Assembly: GCF_016583745.1 (NCBI RefSeq)
Contig: NZ_NRRQ01000002.1
Location: forward strand, 111,415 to 175,414
DNA length: 64,000 nucleotides
Direction of reading: 5' to 3'
Origin: Chromatium okenii
GTDB lineage: Bacteria; Pseudomonadota; Gammaproteobacteria; Chromatiales; Chromatiaceae
The translations under genes were made by a program, and so were the position numbers. Below, piece by piece: positions 37,798 to 48,852 of this stretch. The notes beneath the pieces are model-generated. The model had not been told where the DNA came from. It ran no database searches and worked only from the letters and a program-made list of their open reading frames with translations. Position 1 is the stretch's first letter. Each line of letters starts with the position of its first letter.

Positions 37798-38681
37798 AAT
37801 TTCGCGTCACCCATCTCACTCGCTACGAATACGCCGAACCTGTGTCGTTATGCCACAGCATCGCCCACCTCAAACCGCTGCGCACGCGCCGTCAACAGTG
37901 TTTATCCAGTCATCTGCGGGTTGATCCGTGGCCGGCGGTGATGCGCGAGCGCGAGGATTTTTTTGGGAATCGCGTTAATTATTTTTCGATTCAACAGGCG
38001 CACAACGTGTTGGAAGTGACCGCCAGCAGTGAGCTGGAACTCACGCCGCTGGTGGTGCCAACGACCGATAAAACGCCCGCTTGGGAGCGCGTGGTGCAGC
38101 GGCTGTACGACCGTGGCGATGGGCTGATGACTGACGCCCGCATCTTCACCTTGCCCTCGCCGCAGGTGCCGCTGGATCGGGCGGCGCGAGAGTATGCGTT
38201 GCCGTCATTTCCGCCGGGGCGACCGATTTTGACGGCGACGCAGGAGTTGATGGGGCGGATTTTTCGGGATTTTGACTACGATCCGCTGTCGACCACCATC
38301 GCTACTCCGGTGGCGGAGGTGATGCGGCAACGGCGCGGGGTTTGTCAGGATTTTGCCCACGTCGCGCTGGCGGGACTGCGCGGATTGGGGCTGGCAGCGC
38401 GGTATGTGAGCGGCTATTTGGAAACGCTGCCGCCGCCCGGACAGGTCAAATTGCAGGGGGCGGATGCGTCACATGCGTGGTTTGCGGTGTTGATTCCCGA
38501 ATTGGGCTGGGTCGATTTTGATCCGACCAATAACCAGATTCCCAACGCGCAACATCTCACCACGGCTGTGGGGCGCGATTTTCAAGATGTGACGCCGTTG
38601 CGGGGGATTTTTTACGGCGGCGGCACCCACGAGCTGGTGGTGGCAGTGGATGTCAATCGGATGGTTGAGCGCACACTTTAA
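37794..38681 (+). CDS. Transglutaminase-like family protein
   Basis: A 295-residue protein with an N-terminal Bact_transglu_N domain (VTHLTRYEYAEPVSLCHSIA) and a transglutaminase core. The catalytic Cys is in RRGVCQDFAHVALAGLRGLG, His in ASHAWFAVLIPELGWVDFDPTNN, followed by the Asp. Such proteins accompany CP-ATP-grasp/alpha-E genes widely and may be peptidases or amidases. It overlaps the ATP-grasp gene by four bases and runs tail to tail into pabB with a four-base overlap. Confidence 0.93.
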   Translation: MKFRVTHLTRYEYAEPVSLCHSIAHLKPLRTRRQQCLSSHLRVDPWPAVMREREDFFGNRVNYFSIQQAHNVLEVTASSELELTPLVVPTTDKTPAWERVVQRLYDRGDGLMTDARIFTLPSPQVPLDRAAREYALPSFPPGRPILTATQELMGRIFRDFDYDPLSTTIATPVAEVMRQRRGVCQDFAHVALAGLRGLGLAARYVSGYLETLPPPGQVKLQGADASHAWFAVLIPELGWVDFDPTNNQIPNAQHLTTAVGRDFQDVTPLRGIFYGGGTHELVVAVDVNRMVERTL

Positions 38682-40039
38682 GCGCCAGCACACTCGCGCC
38701 ACACCTCCAACAGCGCGGCGGCTTTGTCCCACGTTTCTTGATATTCCGCTGCGGGATCGGAATCCATCACGATCCCGCCACCCACTCCCAGCCGCGTCAC
38801 CCCGTCGCCATGCACCAACGTCCGAATGATGATGTTGGTGTCCATCGCGCCATCCCAGCCGAGATAGCCCATCGCTCCGCAGTAAATGCCGCGCCGCTGC
38901 GGTTCTAATTCCTCAATGATTTCCAGCGCCCGCAGCTTGGGCGCACCGGTGATCGAGCCGCCCGGCAAACTCGCTCGCAACACATCCAGCGCCGTGCGTC
39001 CAGGCGCCAGCCGTCCGGTCACGGTGCTGACCAGATGATGAACGCGGGCGTAGGGTTCCACTGCAAACAGTTGCGGCACCTGAATGGAGCCAGTGGCGCA
39101 CACCCGCCCCAAATCGTTACGCAGCAAATCGACAATCATCACATTCTCAGCACGATCTTTGGCGCTCGTGCGCAACGCCTCAGCTTGCTGCTGATCGCGC
39201 TGCGCCTCGGCGTGACGCGGGCGCGTGCCTTTGATCGGCTGGGTGGTCACTTCACCGTGACGCACCTGTAAAAACCGCTCCGGCGATGAGCACAGCACCT
39301 GACAGTCTGACGGCGCGAAATAGGCGCTAAACGGGGCGGGATTGAGCTGGCGCAGGCGTTGATATGCCGTCCAGGGCTCACCCTCGGCCGCGACGCTGAA
39401 CTGGTGCGCGAAATTGACCTGATAACAATCACCTGCGACCAGATACTGTTTAATCCGGGCGACGGTCGCCAAATACCGCTCTGGAGTCAGATTGGACTGC
39501 ACCGCGCCGCGCACCCGATACGGCGTGAGACATGCTGGCGCTGGAGTTGCCAAGAATGCGGCGGCGGTGTGCAAACGTTGCGGTGAACTGGCCACCACCT
39601 GCGCCGTAGCGCGGTGATGATCGACCACCAGCGCCCAGTCATAGACACCAATTGCCAGCTCCGGCAACTGCGCGACGTCGTGCGCCAGCGTGGGCAGCCG
39701 CAGCCAGCGTCGCGCTAAGTCATAGCCAAAATAGCCCATTGCGCCGCCGATGAATGGCAAGTCGGTCGGATTGGGGCGGGCGGGAGCGAGAATTTCAGCC
39801 AGCACCGCTAACGGATCAGCGCGGGAATGCCGTTCACCAGTTGGCGTCCAGATGTGGGTTGTTGCGCCGCGAGTCGTCAGCGTGAGCACCGGATCGGCGC
39901 TCAAAATGTCATAACGCCCTTGGGTGCTTAACGGGCGTCCACTGTCGAGAAAGATCGGCCAGCGTTGCGCCAGCAGCGGGGCAAAACGCACGGCGCTGTC
40001 GGGCACATAAGGCAGCGAGTGGATGACAGGAACGCGCAT
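38678..40039 (-). CDS. pabB: Aminodeoxychorismate synthase component I PabB
   Basis: A 453-residue chorismate-utilising enzyme that makes 4-amino-4-deoxychorismate for folate. The PIKGTRPRH motif with the catalytic Lys is the PabB form (TrpE has PIAGT). DRAENVMIVDLLRNDLGRV, LPGGSITGAPKLRALEIIEELE and GIYCGAMGYLG are conserved. The start is set at ATG 40039 (MRVPVIHSLPY). The longer frame would overlap the divergent GGDEF gene. The N-terminal domain probably keeps the usual structural Trp site. Confidence 0.93.
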   Translation of the reverse strand: MRVPVIHSLPYVPDSAVRFAPLLAQRWPIFLDSGRPLSTQGRYDILSADPVLTLTTRGATTHIWTPTGERHSRADPLAVLAEILAPARPNPTDLPFIGGAMGYFGYDLARRWLRLPTLAHDVAQLPELAIGVYDWALVVDHHRATAQVVASSPQRLHTAAAFLATPAPACLTPYRVRGAVQSNLTPERYLATVARIKQYLVAGDCYQVNFAHQFSVAAEGEPWTAYQRLRQLNPAPFSAYFAPSDCQVLCSSPERFLQVRHGEVTTQPIKGTRPRHAEAQRDQQQAEALRTSAKDRAENVMIVDLLRNDLGRVCATGSIQVPQLFAVEPYARVHHLVSTVTGRLAPGRTALDVLRASLPGGSITGAPKLRALEIIEELEPQRRGIYCGAMGYLGWDGAMDTNIIIRTLVHGDGVTRLGVGGGIVMDSDPAAEYQETWDKAAALLEVWRECAGA

Positions 40040-40106
40040 CGGCGGTGGTTTATCCTTGATCAGTGAGGCGGTGGTTTGCGAAACAACGATAAAGCAGGTG
40101 GTTTTT

Positions 40107-42449
40107 ATGAGCACACGCATCAAACATTCTTGGCTGGCTTGGGTACTGCTGTGGTGTGGCTTATTGACAGCAGTGTTGACGAGCCTTCAGGTCAAGCAAG
40201 GCATTGAATCTGCCGCCCAGCGCCAATTCATGTTTGATTGCGATCAGATCGTGCTCAAGCTCCACGAGCGCCTCAATGCCTATGCCCTGATTTTACGCGG
40301 CGGCGCGGGCTTGTTTGCAGCATCGGGAACCGTCACGCGCCAAGAGTGGCGGGATTATGTCGAAACGCTTCATGCTGACCACAGTGTGCCCGGTGTGCAG
40401 GGCATTGGTTTTGCGCAACTGATCTTCCCCTCGCAGCTCGCCGCCCACATCGCCGCCGTGCGGGCGGAAGGTTTTCCAGACTACACCGTGCGTCCAGTTG
40501 GGGAGCGCAGCGTGTATTCCGCGATCATTTATTTGGAACCGTTCACCGACCGCAATCTCCGCGCCTTTGGCTATGACATGTTTTCTGAACCGGTGCGACG
40601 GGCAGCGATGGAGCAGGCGCGAGATACCGGCGAGGCGGCGTTGTCGGGCAAGGTGATGTTGCTGCAGGAAACCAGCACCGATGTGCAAGCCGGGGCGCTG
40701 ATGTATTTCCCCATTTATCGCCATCGCGCCCCGCTCGACACGCTGGCGCAACGCCGCGCCGCGTTAATCGGCTGGACTTACAGCCCTTATCGCTTGACCA
40801 ATCTGATGGTCGGCATCTTGGGAGACTGGACGCAATACGCCACACAAGTCATCAGTTTGAGCATTTATGACGGCATGATCGCCCCCGAGCGGTTGCTGTT
40901 TCGCAATTCCACGTCGATGCCGCCTGATGCGCCCGGTTGTCTCCAGTACGAGCAGACGCTGGAGTTCAATGGTCAGCACTGGCGGCTGGTGTTCACGCAG
41001 CCGCCGTGTACGACAAATTTGCTGAACGCATGGCTGGCGCTGGCGATGGGAATCGCGCTGAGTGTGCTGTTGTTTAGTTTGACGCTGTCTTTGCTGCGCA
41101 CCCGCGCCAGCATTCGGATCGCGCACAAGTTGACGCAGCAGTTGCAACGGCGCGAGCAGGCGCTGGCAGAAAGTGAATTCCGCTGGCGCTTTGCTTTGGA
41201 AAGCGCGGGCGATAGCTTGATGGATTGGAATCTCAACGATGGCACGGTGTTTTATTCCACGCAGTGGCAAGAGATGCTGGGCGTGACGGCGGATGCACTG
41301 CGGGGGCGCTTTGGCGAGTGGGAACAGCGCCTCCATCCCGACGATCGGGCGCAGGTGTGGAAACTGTTGCAAGCGCATTTTCATCAGCCGACGACCACCT
41401 TCACTTGTGACTATCGCATCGCTTGCGAAGATGGCAGTTGGAAATGTCTGCTGGCGCGGGGCATGACGGTCAGTTATGACGGCAGCGGCAAACCGCAACG
41501 GATGCTCATCATCCACACCGACATCACGGCGCAGCGACAGGCGGCGGAAAAGTTGCAACTGGCAGCCAGCGTGTTCATCCATGCGCGGGAAGGGATCATG
41601 GTCACGACGCCGGATGGCACCATCGTTGATGTCAATGATGCGTTTACGCGCATCACCGGTTATCCGCACGACGAAGTCATTGGATGCAACCCGCGCCTGC
41701 TCAAATCCGGGCATCAACCCACCGAGTTTTATGCCGCGATGTGGCGCACTCTGATTGAAGAAGGCCAGTGGATAGGTGAACTGTGGAATCGCCGCAAAGA
41801 TGGCAGTCTGTACGCGCAGATGCAGACCATCAGCGCCGTGCGCGATCCGCAGGGCGTTACCCAACATTACGTCTCGCTGTTTTCCGACATCACCGCCTTG
41901 AAAGAACAACAGCGCGAGCTGGAACACATCGCGCACTATGACGCCCTCACCAAATTGCCCAATCGCCTGTTATTGGCATCGCGCTTAGATCAAGCGATGG
42001 CGCAGGCACGGCGGCGACAACAGCAATTGGCAGTGGTTTATATCGACCTTGACGGCTTCAAAGCGGTGAATGACAACTATGGCCACGAAGCGGGCGATCA
42101 CCTGTTGCAAGCGGTGGCAGCGCGGATGAAAAAATATCTGCGCGACAGCGACACGCTTGCGCGGCTCGGTGGCGATGAATTTGTCGCCGTGTTGGTGGAT
42201 TTGGAGCAGGACATCTGCGGCTTGCCGATGATTGAGCGGCTACTGTGGGCGGCGGCGCAGCCGGTGGTCGTTGACGGCGCACAATTGCAGGTATCCGCCA
42301 GTATTGGAGCCACGTTTTATCCGCAAGCGCATGAAATTGATGCCGATCATTTATTGCGCCAAGCCGATCAAGCGATGTATCAAGCGAAATTGAGCGGTAA
42401 AAATCGCTATCACTGTTTTGATTGCCAACTGCAATGCCATTTGAATTAA
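40107..42449 (+). CDS. CHASE-PAS-PAS-GGDEF diguanylate cyclase
   Basis: A 780-residue membrane signalling protein. TM1 is near residues 8-25. A CHASE-type periplasmic sensor (about 55-290) has VPGVQGIGFAQLI and FAYDMFSEP-like text. TM2 is near 305-328, followed by two PAS/PAC domains (about 350-480 and 485-605) and a GGDEF domain (about 615-775). The active site LARLGGDEFVAVLVD is intact. RDSD five residues before it is the inhibitory I-site, so it should make cyclic di-GMP and be feedback inhibited. No EAL domain is present. An AGGTGG box precedes ATG 40107. Confidence 0.93.
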   Translation: MSTRIKHSWLAWVLLWCGLLTAVLTSLQVKQGIESAAQRQFMFDCDQIVLKLHERLNAYALILRGGAGLFAASGTVTRQEWRDYVETLHADHSVPGVQGIGFAQLIFPSQLAAHIAAVRAEGFPDYTVRPVGERSVYSAIIYLEPFTDRNLRAFGYDMFSEPVRRAAMEQARDTGEAALSGKVMLLQETSTDVQAGALMYFPIYRHRAPLDTLAQRRAALIGWTYSPYRLTNLMVGILGDWTQYATQVISLSIYDGMIAPERLLFRNSTSMPPDAPGCLQYEQTLEFNGQHWRLVFTQPPCTTNLLNAWLALAMGIALSVLLFSLTLSLLRTRASIRIAHKLTQQLQRREQALAESEFRWRFALESAGDSLMDWNLNDGTVFYSTQWQEMLGVTADALRGRFGEWEQRLHPDDRAQVWKLLQAHFHQPTTTFTCDYRIACEDGSWKCLLARGMTVSYDGSGKPQRMLIIHTDITAQRQAAEKLQLAASVFIHAREGIMVTTPDGTIVDVNDAFTRITGYPHDEVIGCNPRLLKSGHQPTEFYAAMWRTLIEEGQWIGELWNRRKDGSLYAQMQTISAVRDPQGVTQHYVSLFSDITALKEQQRELEHIAHYDALTKLPNRLLLASRLDQAMAQARRRQQQLAVVYIDLDGFKAVNDNYGHEAGDHLLQAVAARMKKYLRDSDTLARLGGDEFVAVLVDLEQDICGLPMIERLLWAAAQPVVVDGAQLQVSASIGATFYPQAHEIDADHLLRQADQAMYQAKLSGKNRYHCFDCQLQCHLN

Positions 42450-42481
42450 CGCGGCTTGTCAGTTAAATAATTATTGCTGCC

Positions 42482-42503
42482 AGCGGTTGCAAAATCAACC
42501 GCT
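42482..42503. terminator. Hairpin between convergent GGDEF gene and rng
   Basis: AGCGGTTG and CAACCGCT form an 8-bp perfect stem with a 6-nt loop in the 58-bp gap between convergent genes, followed on the plus strand by TTAT. It probably acts as a terminator for the GGDEF gene and perhaps both. Confidence 0.65.
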
Positions 42504-42507
42504 TTAT

Positions 42508-43965
42508 CTAAATTAACACCACATCATATTGTTCTTGTGTGTACAACGCTTCCGCTTGTAACCGAATGGGATGACCAATAAACGCCTCTAATTCCGCTAA
42601 ATATGCCGATTCTTCATCCAACATCCGATCTACCACTTCTTGTGATGCTAATACCAATAACGCCTCAACATCAAATTGTCGCGCCTCGCGTAAAATCTCC
42701 CGGAAAATTTCATAACAAGTCGTCTCCGCAGTTTTAATTGAACCGCGCCCCCCGCAACACGGGCACGGCTCACACAACACATGCTCCAAAGATTCCCGCG
42801 TGCGCTTGCGCGTCATTTCCACCAAACCCAAAGACGACACCTCAGTGATATGCGTTTTGGCGTGATCCCGCGCTAAACATTTTTCCAAAGCCCGCAACAC
42901 TTGTCGTTTATGTTCCTCTTCACTCATATCAATAAAATCAATAATAATAATCCCGCCCAAATTGCGCAGCCGCAGTTGCCGACAAATCGCTTGCGCCGCT
43001 TCTAAATTGGTCTTAAAAATCGTTTCCTCTAAATTGCGATGCCCCACAAAAGCGCCAGTGTTGATGTCAATCGTCGTCATCGCCTCGGTTTGGTCAATGA
43101 CTAAATGCCCACCGGATTTCAAACTCACTTTACGCAACAAGGCTTTTTTAATTTCTTCCTCAATGCCATATAAATCAAATAACGGTCGCTCACCTTGATA
43201 GTGATCAATACGCTCTTGAATTTCTGGAATATAATTCGCCGCAAACGGCAGCGCCTGTTCAAACATTGCCCGTGAATCAATCCGAATGCGTTCCACTTCC
43301 GGCGTCACTAAATCGCGCAACGCCCGCAGCGCCAACGGTAAATCATCGTGAATCAAACCAACTGAGCTGGTTTGCACACAACGACGTTTTACCCCGCTCC
43401 ACAGCTTGATTAAAAAATCCATATCTTTCACTAATACTTCTTCACTCACGCCTTCAGCAGCCGTGCGCCCAATAAAACTCCCCTCGCCGGGATGCGCCTC
43501 CACATATCGCTGCAAAATATCACGCAAGCGCCGCCGTTCTTCATCATCATCAATTTTTTGCGATACGCCCGTCGTAGTCAGCGCCGGCATACACACTAAA
43601 TAACGCGATGCAATAGAAATGTTAGTTGTTAGCCGTGCTCCTTTTGTGCCCAGCGGGTCTTTCACCACCTGCACCACCACTAAATCGCCTTCATGTACCA
43701 ATTCGTAAATATGCTCAGGGCGCGTATCACCACCGAGGGTGCCAAAGATGTCAGAAGCATGGAGAAAAGCCGCACGATCTAAACCAATGTCAACAAATGC
43801 CGCTTGCATCCCCGGCAACACCCGGCACACTAATCCTTTATAAATGTTGCCCACCAAACCAGCGCGATCAGCGCGTTCGATGATCATTTCCTGCACCACT
43901 CCGTTTTCCACCACCGCCACGCGAGTTTCTGGTGGCGTTACGTTAATCAGGATTTCTTCGCTCAC
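42508..43965 (-). CDS. rng: Ribonuclease G
   Basis: A 485-residue endoribonuclease of the RNase E/G family, which matures 16S rRNA 5' ends and turns over mRNAs. The N-terminal S1-like domain begins MSEEILINVTPPETRVAV with GNIYKGLVCRVLPGMQAAFVDIG. The catalytic DNase I-like part has TTIDINTGAFVG and GGIIIIDFIDM with the Mg-binding Asp residues. The zinc-link CEPCPCCGGRG (CPxCxGRG-like) follows. It lacks the long C-terminal scaffold of RNase E, so RNase G is the better call. Confidence 0.96.
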   Translation of the reverse strand: MSEEILINVTPPETRVAVVENGVVQEMIIERADRAGLVGNIYKGLVCRVLPGMQAAFVDIGLDRAAFLHASDIFGTLGGDTRPEHIYELVHEGDLVVVQVVKDPLGTKGARLTTNISIASRYLVCMPALTTTGVSQKIDDDEERRRLRDILQRYVEAHPGEGSFIGRTAAEGVSEEVLVKDMDFLIKLWSGVKRRCVQTSSVGLIHDDLPLALRALRDLVTPEVERIRIDSRAMFEQALPFAANYIPEIQERIDHYQGERPLFDLYGIEEEIKKALLRKVSLKSGGHLVIDQTEAMTTIDINTGAFVGHRNLEETIFKTNLEAAQAICRQLRLRNLGGIIIIDFIDMSEEEHKRQVLRALEKCLARDHAKTHITEVSSLGLVEMTRKRTRESLEHVLCEPCPCCGGRGSIKTAETTCYEIFREILREARQFDVEALLVLASQEVVDRMLDEESAYLAELEAFIGHPIRLQAEALYTQEQYDVVLI

Positions 43966-44010
43966 AACAATTTAATCTCTTAATGATTCCCATGTCATTG
44001 CCACGCCATA

Positions 44011-47000
44011 TCATTGTAAATCTCCCCCAATTAAAGCATCGAGCAGAGTAGTTGCTTTTGCAAATTGATATAACTCTAAATGCGTTGTTAATGCAGTCAA
44101 TACTGGTGCTGGCAATGCCGCTACCAATCGCTCCCGTACTTCCCACATCACATCTTCAATCGTCGGATCATGCTCATACGTATAACTGCGCAAGGTGATT
44201 AAAATTGCTTTAATGTCGGCATCAGTAACCGCTTCAATAATCAATAATGGCGGCGGCGGTTGTGATAACACGGTTTGTATTGGCGCTGATATTGTCGTTG
44301 CTGCTAATTCCGGCACCGTAAACCAAATATCAAAATAAAACGTACTGCCGCGCCCCAATTCACTCTGCGCTCCAATTGTTCCTTCCATCATTTCCACCAG
44401 GTGCCGGCAAATCGCCAACCCCAATCCCGTCCCACCATAACGGCGCGTAATCGAACTATCTGCCTGCGTAAAGCGTTCAAATAAAAACGCAAGTTGCTCC
44501 TTACTTAATCCGATTCCCGTATCAGTCACAGAAAACTCAAGTTGAGCCCGCTCGGCAGTGCGCGTGAGCAAGCGTACACTAATTTCAATTTCACCACTGG
44601 CAGTAAATTTCACCGCATTCGTGGCAAGATTGATGAGTATCTGCGCCACCCGCAACGGATCACCAATCAGCATCAGGGGCACTTCTGCAGCACACAACAC
44701 CCGCACCGCCAATCCTTTATGCGCAGCGGCATGTCCAATCACATCCATCACATTGTTAATCGCTTTCTCTAAATGAAACTCTACCTGTTCTAAACGCAAA
44801 CACCCCGCTTCAATTTTAGAAAAATCTAATAAATCATTCAGCAGGTTTAAGAGTGATTTTGACGCCGCATCTGCTCTGCTCAGATAGTCACGCTGTTTGA
44901 AATCAAGCTCGGTCTCTAAACAAAAATAAATCATACTCAAAATCGCATTCATTGGCGTGCGAATTTCATGGCTCATATTCGCTAAAAATTCGCTTTTAAT
45001 CCGAGTAGCCTGTTCGGCTTGTTCCTGAGCTTGGCGCATTTTTATGACTGCTAAACGCTGTTCTGTCAGATCAACAAACACAACCAGATAACGCTCTCCT
45101 AAATTAGTCGCATGAATTTGAAACGTGCGCACGATGCCATCACGACAATTCACCTGCGCTTCTATTGGCTCAATGTTACCACCATAGTGATGTGCATTTT
45201 CAAGACGGCTTTGCCATTGCTTTTGCACCTCTAAACGATAGTCAGGATCAAGATAAGCCAATAACCACCAATGAGCAACATCTGGCATTTCATAAATAGA
45301 ATAACCAATCAACTCTGAAAACCGTTGATTGAGCATTAACACCCGCTGTTCTTTGCCCTCGGAAACGAGCATCGCTATCGGCGAATGTTCAATTAAAATT
45401 TGCATTTCTTTTTTTGTTTTCCGCAACAACGCTTCACTGCAAATTAAAATCTTTTCAGCAATGTGCCGCTTTTTTATTTCCTGACTCAGCTTCCAATTCC
45501 AATACAAAATAACTAATAAAATGAGCAACGTAATACTTAACAACTGCCATAACAATGTATAATCAGGGCGTGGTATTGATGGCGCATGTAACCAACGATT
45601 TTGAATTCTGTCGCGCTCATCTTTGGGAATGACTGCAATTGCTTGCTGCAAAATGCGCGACAAGGGCAACCAATCTTGCCGAACTGCCATTCCCAAAGCC
45701 ATTTCATAGGGCGTGATTCCCGCCATACGGATATTGGTCATATTCTCACTTCCAATAAAATGACTGGTTGTGATGAGGCTATCAACAAAAGCATCGACCT
45801 TGCCAGTATTGAGGGCTTGCAATGCAGCGCGCATATTTGGAAAAGTCAATAATTGCAGTTCGGGATGATCTTTTTGTAACCAATCAGCGATTGCATACTT
45901 TTCAACCACCGCCACTCGTTTACCATTCAAACTATCAAGAGTGCCATAAAAAGGTGAATTTAAGAGTGCAAAAATAGCTACCGGGAAGTTGAGATATGGC
46001 GGGGTGAAATGAAAATGCTGTAAACGTTCTTCAGTTTGCGCAATCCCCGGAATTAAATCAATGTCACCTCGCTTTAATAAGTGAAGCTCCTCAGTCCAAC
46101 TCCTATTGACAATTGCTTTGAATTGCAGGCCGGTCAGCGCGGTAATGTGTTCAAGATACTCAACACTAATCCCTATTGGTTGCTGCGCATCGTTCAACAA
46201 CTGAATGGGAGCTAAATCAGGATTCACACTATAACGGACAACCGGATGTGCAGCAATCCAGTTGCGCTCATTCAAACTTAAATTAATATAACTTTTCGTT
46301 GCAGACTGGGCAATTACCATCCATTTCGCTAAAATATCGTCAATGGTTTGCAGAGGAATCGCTGCTAAGGCTTTATTGATAATGCTCTGCAATTCTGGAT
46401 ATTGACGGTGAATAGAATAACAAAGATCTATATCACTATTGGGTACTGGAAAAGCAATGCCGATATTCGGAATGAGTTGTTTGCGTACTGCGGGCAAAAA
46501 TGCAATTCCAGAAACGATTGCATCTAATTTGCCATTCAGTAATTGGGCGATGATGACTGGATAATCATCCTCAACGACTTGAATGTTTGGCCATAACGCC
46601 AACAGCTTTTTGTCAGCTAAATTCCCCCGCAAAATGCCAACTTTTTTGCCATCTAAATCAGACATAGAGCGCAATAGTGACGCGGAATCATTGACAGTAA
46701 ACATATAACGCGATGCGCGGTAAGCACTTTTTGTAAACAAAAAGTGTGCCGCTCGTTCTGGATGCGCAACGGATACCGCCAAGCCATGCAATTCACCACG
46801 TTCTGCTTGCGCGACTATTTCTGCCCAATGTCCCAACTTGAGGCGGATATTTGCACCAGTGAGTTTGTTAATATGCGCAATAATATCAGGTTCAATCCCA
46901 ATCACTTTATTTTCTGAATTCAACTGGACACTGGGCCACCATTGGCGATCAGCACCCAAAATAATGTCAGGATGCGCGTCTAACCACGCTTGTTCTTCCG

Positions 47001-48852
47001 CTGTTAAAACAATATCCTGAGAAAAAACTGTCGCATTATTCGGAACATCATTTAACCAGCGATTCCGTATGTGTACCTGTTCATTGGGACTAATACTTGC
47101 TAACGCAGCATTTAATATCGCTGTCAGTTCTGGCCAATCTTTACGAATAGCACAAGAGACGCTGGTGCGACTGTTTTCTAAAACGCTGTTAACTTTAATT
47201 CCAGAATATCCGTTTGCTTTACGCCACCAATCCAAACTAATATCTGCGAGTAACACATCAACTTGACCATTTGTTAATGCCGCAGCGAGTTCAGCATTGG
47301 TATCTAGTTCAACGCTGGTGAGATCAGGATGAGCAGTTAATAACTGTTTTATACGTTTATTTCCTTTTAGAAATCCAACCCGACGTCCTGAAAGCGATGC
47401 TAAACTTGTGCCGATAAATGGCACGTCACTCTGCGTAAATAAGTAAGTAAAAATATGTAAATGCGGCGTAGTAAAATCAAAATGTTGATTCCACAACGCG
47501 TTAGGAGATGCCACTGCTAATCCATCAATGTCATGGCGCATTGCTTGTTCACCAATAAGTTGCCATGAAGAATGCACTTTTAGACGGATGTGCGTGCCAA
47601 GACGTTGGTTAATCAATGCCAGATAATCAACAATCCATCCAGATTCTTGACCATGCTCATCCCGAATCAATGCGGGTGGAAACTGATCGGAAATTCCCAA
47701 AGTGATTGTAGGATGAGCGGCTAACCATTCCCGCTGTTGTGGTGTCAGGGAAAAATTTGTAACTTGAGGAGCGACCGGTGGTGAGAAATCAAAAATAGAT
47801 TTTTTGAGTGCGGAAATATCGCCGCTTTGACCAGATTCTAATAACGCATTTGCTGCTAATTCTAATCGTGGGAGTGATACCGAACCGATTTGTTGTAATG
47901 CTGGAATCATCAGTTGTCTGATTTTTTTCGCTTCATAGCGTAATGCTTCACGTCCTTTGCGCTGTGGATACCGTTGCGCAATCAGTTCAATGATTTCTTC
48001 AGGATGATCCAAGGCATAGCGCCAGCCGGCATTGCTGGCTTCAATAAAAGCGCGGGTGCGTTCGGGATGTGTCGTGCTTTCTGTAGTCGAAGTGAATAAA
48101 TAGTGATCGCCAAGTCCAAGAATGTAACTGCCTAATTCAATAACGTGATAAGGAATCCCGCGTTGTTCTAATTCAAAAGGCTGATTACTGATAAATGCGG
48201 TCATGGCGTCAACATCGCCGCGAATAAAGGCACCAACCTCAAAACTGTGCGGCACAATGGTCAAGTTTTTACCGGGAACTAAACCCGCTTCATGTAATGC
48301 AACCGCTAATAATGGCGATTGTAAATCCACTTCGGTCGCCATCAGGCGCTTGCCACGCAGATCGTCGAGAGTGTGAATTCCAGCGTGACCCAATAATACT
48401 AACGGTGGTTTTTTGAAATAGTTTGCCATTAACACGACCGGTTGATTGGCTAAACTCCAGCTCAAAAAACTTCCATTTGCTAATCCATAGGTTGCGCGTC
48501 CAGATAATACTTCATCACGAATATCTTTATCGGATTCATACTCGCGTATCTCTACGTTTAATCCGCGTTGCTGATAAAATCCTTTTTCAACGGCGGCATA
48601 AAAACCAGCAAACTCAAATTGGTGTTTCCACACAAGTTGCAACGAGACGGAAGTTAATTCAGGACTGGCTTGCTGTGTGTTGGCGGCGGTTGCTAGAGAG
48701 TGAAATCCAAACACTCCTAGCAATAGCCAATATCCTGATTGTTTGAATGAAACCCGCAACCAATAGCGTTTGCACAACCAGTGCAGCCACAATACTGTAA
48801 GCGTAGCTTCTATAAAAGCTGCGGATTTAGCAAACATAGTAAAAGGACTCAT
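44011..48852 (-). CDS. Sensor histidine kinase with one NMT1-like and three SBP_bac_3 domains
   Basis: A 1613-residue kinase. After an N-terminal membrane segment it has an NMT1/THI5-like binding domain (about 65-345, [21 protein letters not shown]). Three BvgS-like SBP_bac_3 Venus-flytrap domains follow (about 370-600, 610-850, 865-1100), each opening with a W-AAHP/W-DAHP motif ([44 protein letters not shown]). A helix near 1105-1127 leads to a PAS domain, HisKA ([18 protein letters not shown]) and HATPase_c ([28 protein letters not shown]). There is no receiver domain. It overlaps the upstream receiver-kinase gene by ATGA. Confidence 0.92.
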   Translation of the reverse strand: MSPFTMFAKSAAFIEATLTVLWLHWLCKRYWLRVSFKQSGYWLLLGVFGFHSLATAANTQQASPELTSVSLQLVWKHQFEFAGFYAAVEKGFYQQRGLNVEIREYESDKDIRDEVLSGRATYGLANGSFLSWSLANQPVVLMANYFKKPPLVLLGHAGIHTLDDLRGKRLMATEVDLQSPLLAVALHEAGLVPGKNLTIVPHSFEVGAFIRGDVDAMTAFISNQPFELEQRGIPYHVIELGSYILGLGDHYLFTSTTESTTHPERTRAFIEASNAGWRYALDHPEEIIELIAQRYPQRKGREALRYEAKKIRQLMIPALQQIGSVSLPRLELAANALLESGQSGDISALKKSIFDFSPPVAPQVTNFSLTPQQREWLAAHPTITLGISDQFPPALIRDEHGQESGWIVDYLALINQRLGTHIRLKVHSSWQLIGEQAMRHDIDGLAVASPNALWNQHFDFTTPHLHIFTYLFTQSDVPFIGTSLASLSGRRVGFLKGNKRIKQLLTAHPDLTSVELDTNAELAAALTNGQVDVLLADISLDWWRKANGYSGIKVNSVLENSRTSVSCAIRKDWPELTAILNAALASISPNEQVHIRNRWLNDVPNNATVFSQDIVLTAEEQAWLDAHPDIILGADRQWWPSVQLNSENKVIGIEPDIIAHINKLTGANIRLKLGHWAEIVAQAERGELHGLAVSVAHPERAAHFLFTKSAYRASRYMFTVNDSASLLRSMSDLDGKKVGILRGNLADKKLLALWPNIQVVEDDYPVIIAQLLNGKLDAIVSGIAFLPAVRKQLIPNIGIAFPVPNSDIDLCYSIHRQYPELQSIINKALAAIPLQTIDDILAKWMVIAQSATKSYINLSLNERNWIAAHPVVRYSVNPDLAPIQLLNDAQQPIGISVEYLEHITALTGLQFKAIVNRSWTEELHLLKRGDIDLIPGIAQTEERLQHFHFTPPYLNFPVAIFALLNSPFYGTLDSLNGKRVAVVEKYAIADWLQKDHPELQLLTFPNMRAALQALNTGKVDAFVDSLITTSHFIGSENMTNIRMAGITPYEMALGMAVRQDWLPLSRILQQAIAVIPKDERDRIQNRWLHAPSIPRPDYTLLWQLLSITLLILLVILYWNWKLSQEIKKRHIAEKILICSEALLRKTKKEMQILIEHSPIAMLVSEGKEQRVLMLNQRFSELIGYSIYEMPDVAHWWLLAYLDPDYRLEVQKQWQSRLENAHHYGGNIEPIEAQVNCRDGIVRTFQIHATNLGERYLVVFVDLTEQRLAVIKMRQAQEQAEQATRIKSEFLANMSHEIRTPMNAILSMIYFCLETELDFKQRDYLSRADAASKSLLNLLNDLLDFSKIEAGCLRLEQVEFHLEKAINNVMDVIGHAAAHKGLAVRVLCAAEVPLMLIGDPLRVAQILINLATNAVKFTASGEIEISVRLLTRTAERAQLEFSVTDTGIGLSKEQLAFLFERFTQADSSITRRYGGTGLGLAICRHLVEMMEGTIGAQSELGRGSTFYFDIWFTVPELAATTISAPIQTVLSQPPPPLLIIEAVTDADIKAILITLRSYTYEHDPTIEDVMWEVRERLVAALPAPVLTALTTHLELYQFAKATTLLDALIGGDLQ

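Noticed and set aside
40764..41936. 390-codon antisense frame inside the CHASE-PAS-GGDEF gene
   Set aside because: Mirror of a well-supported coding region; it lacks recognisable motifs.
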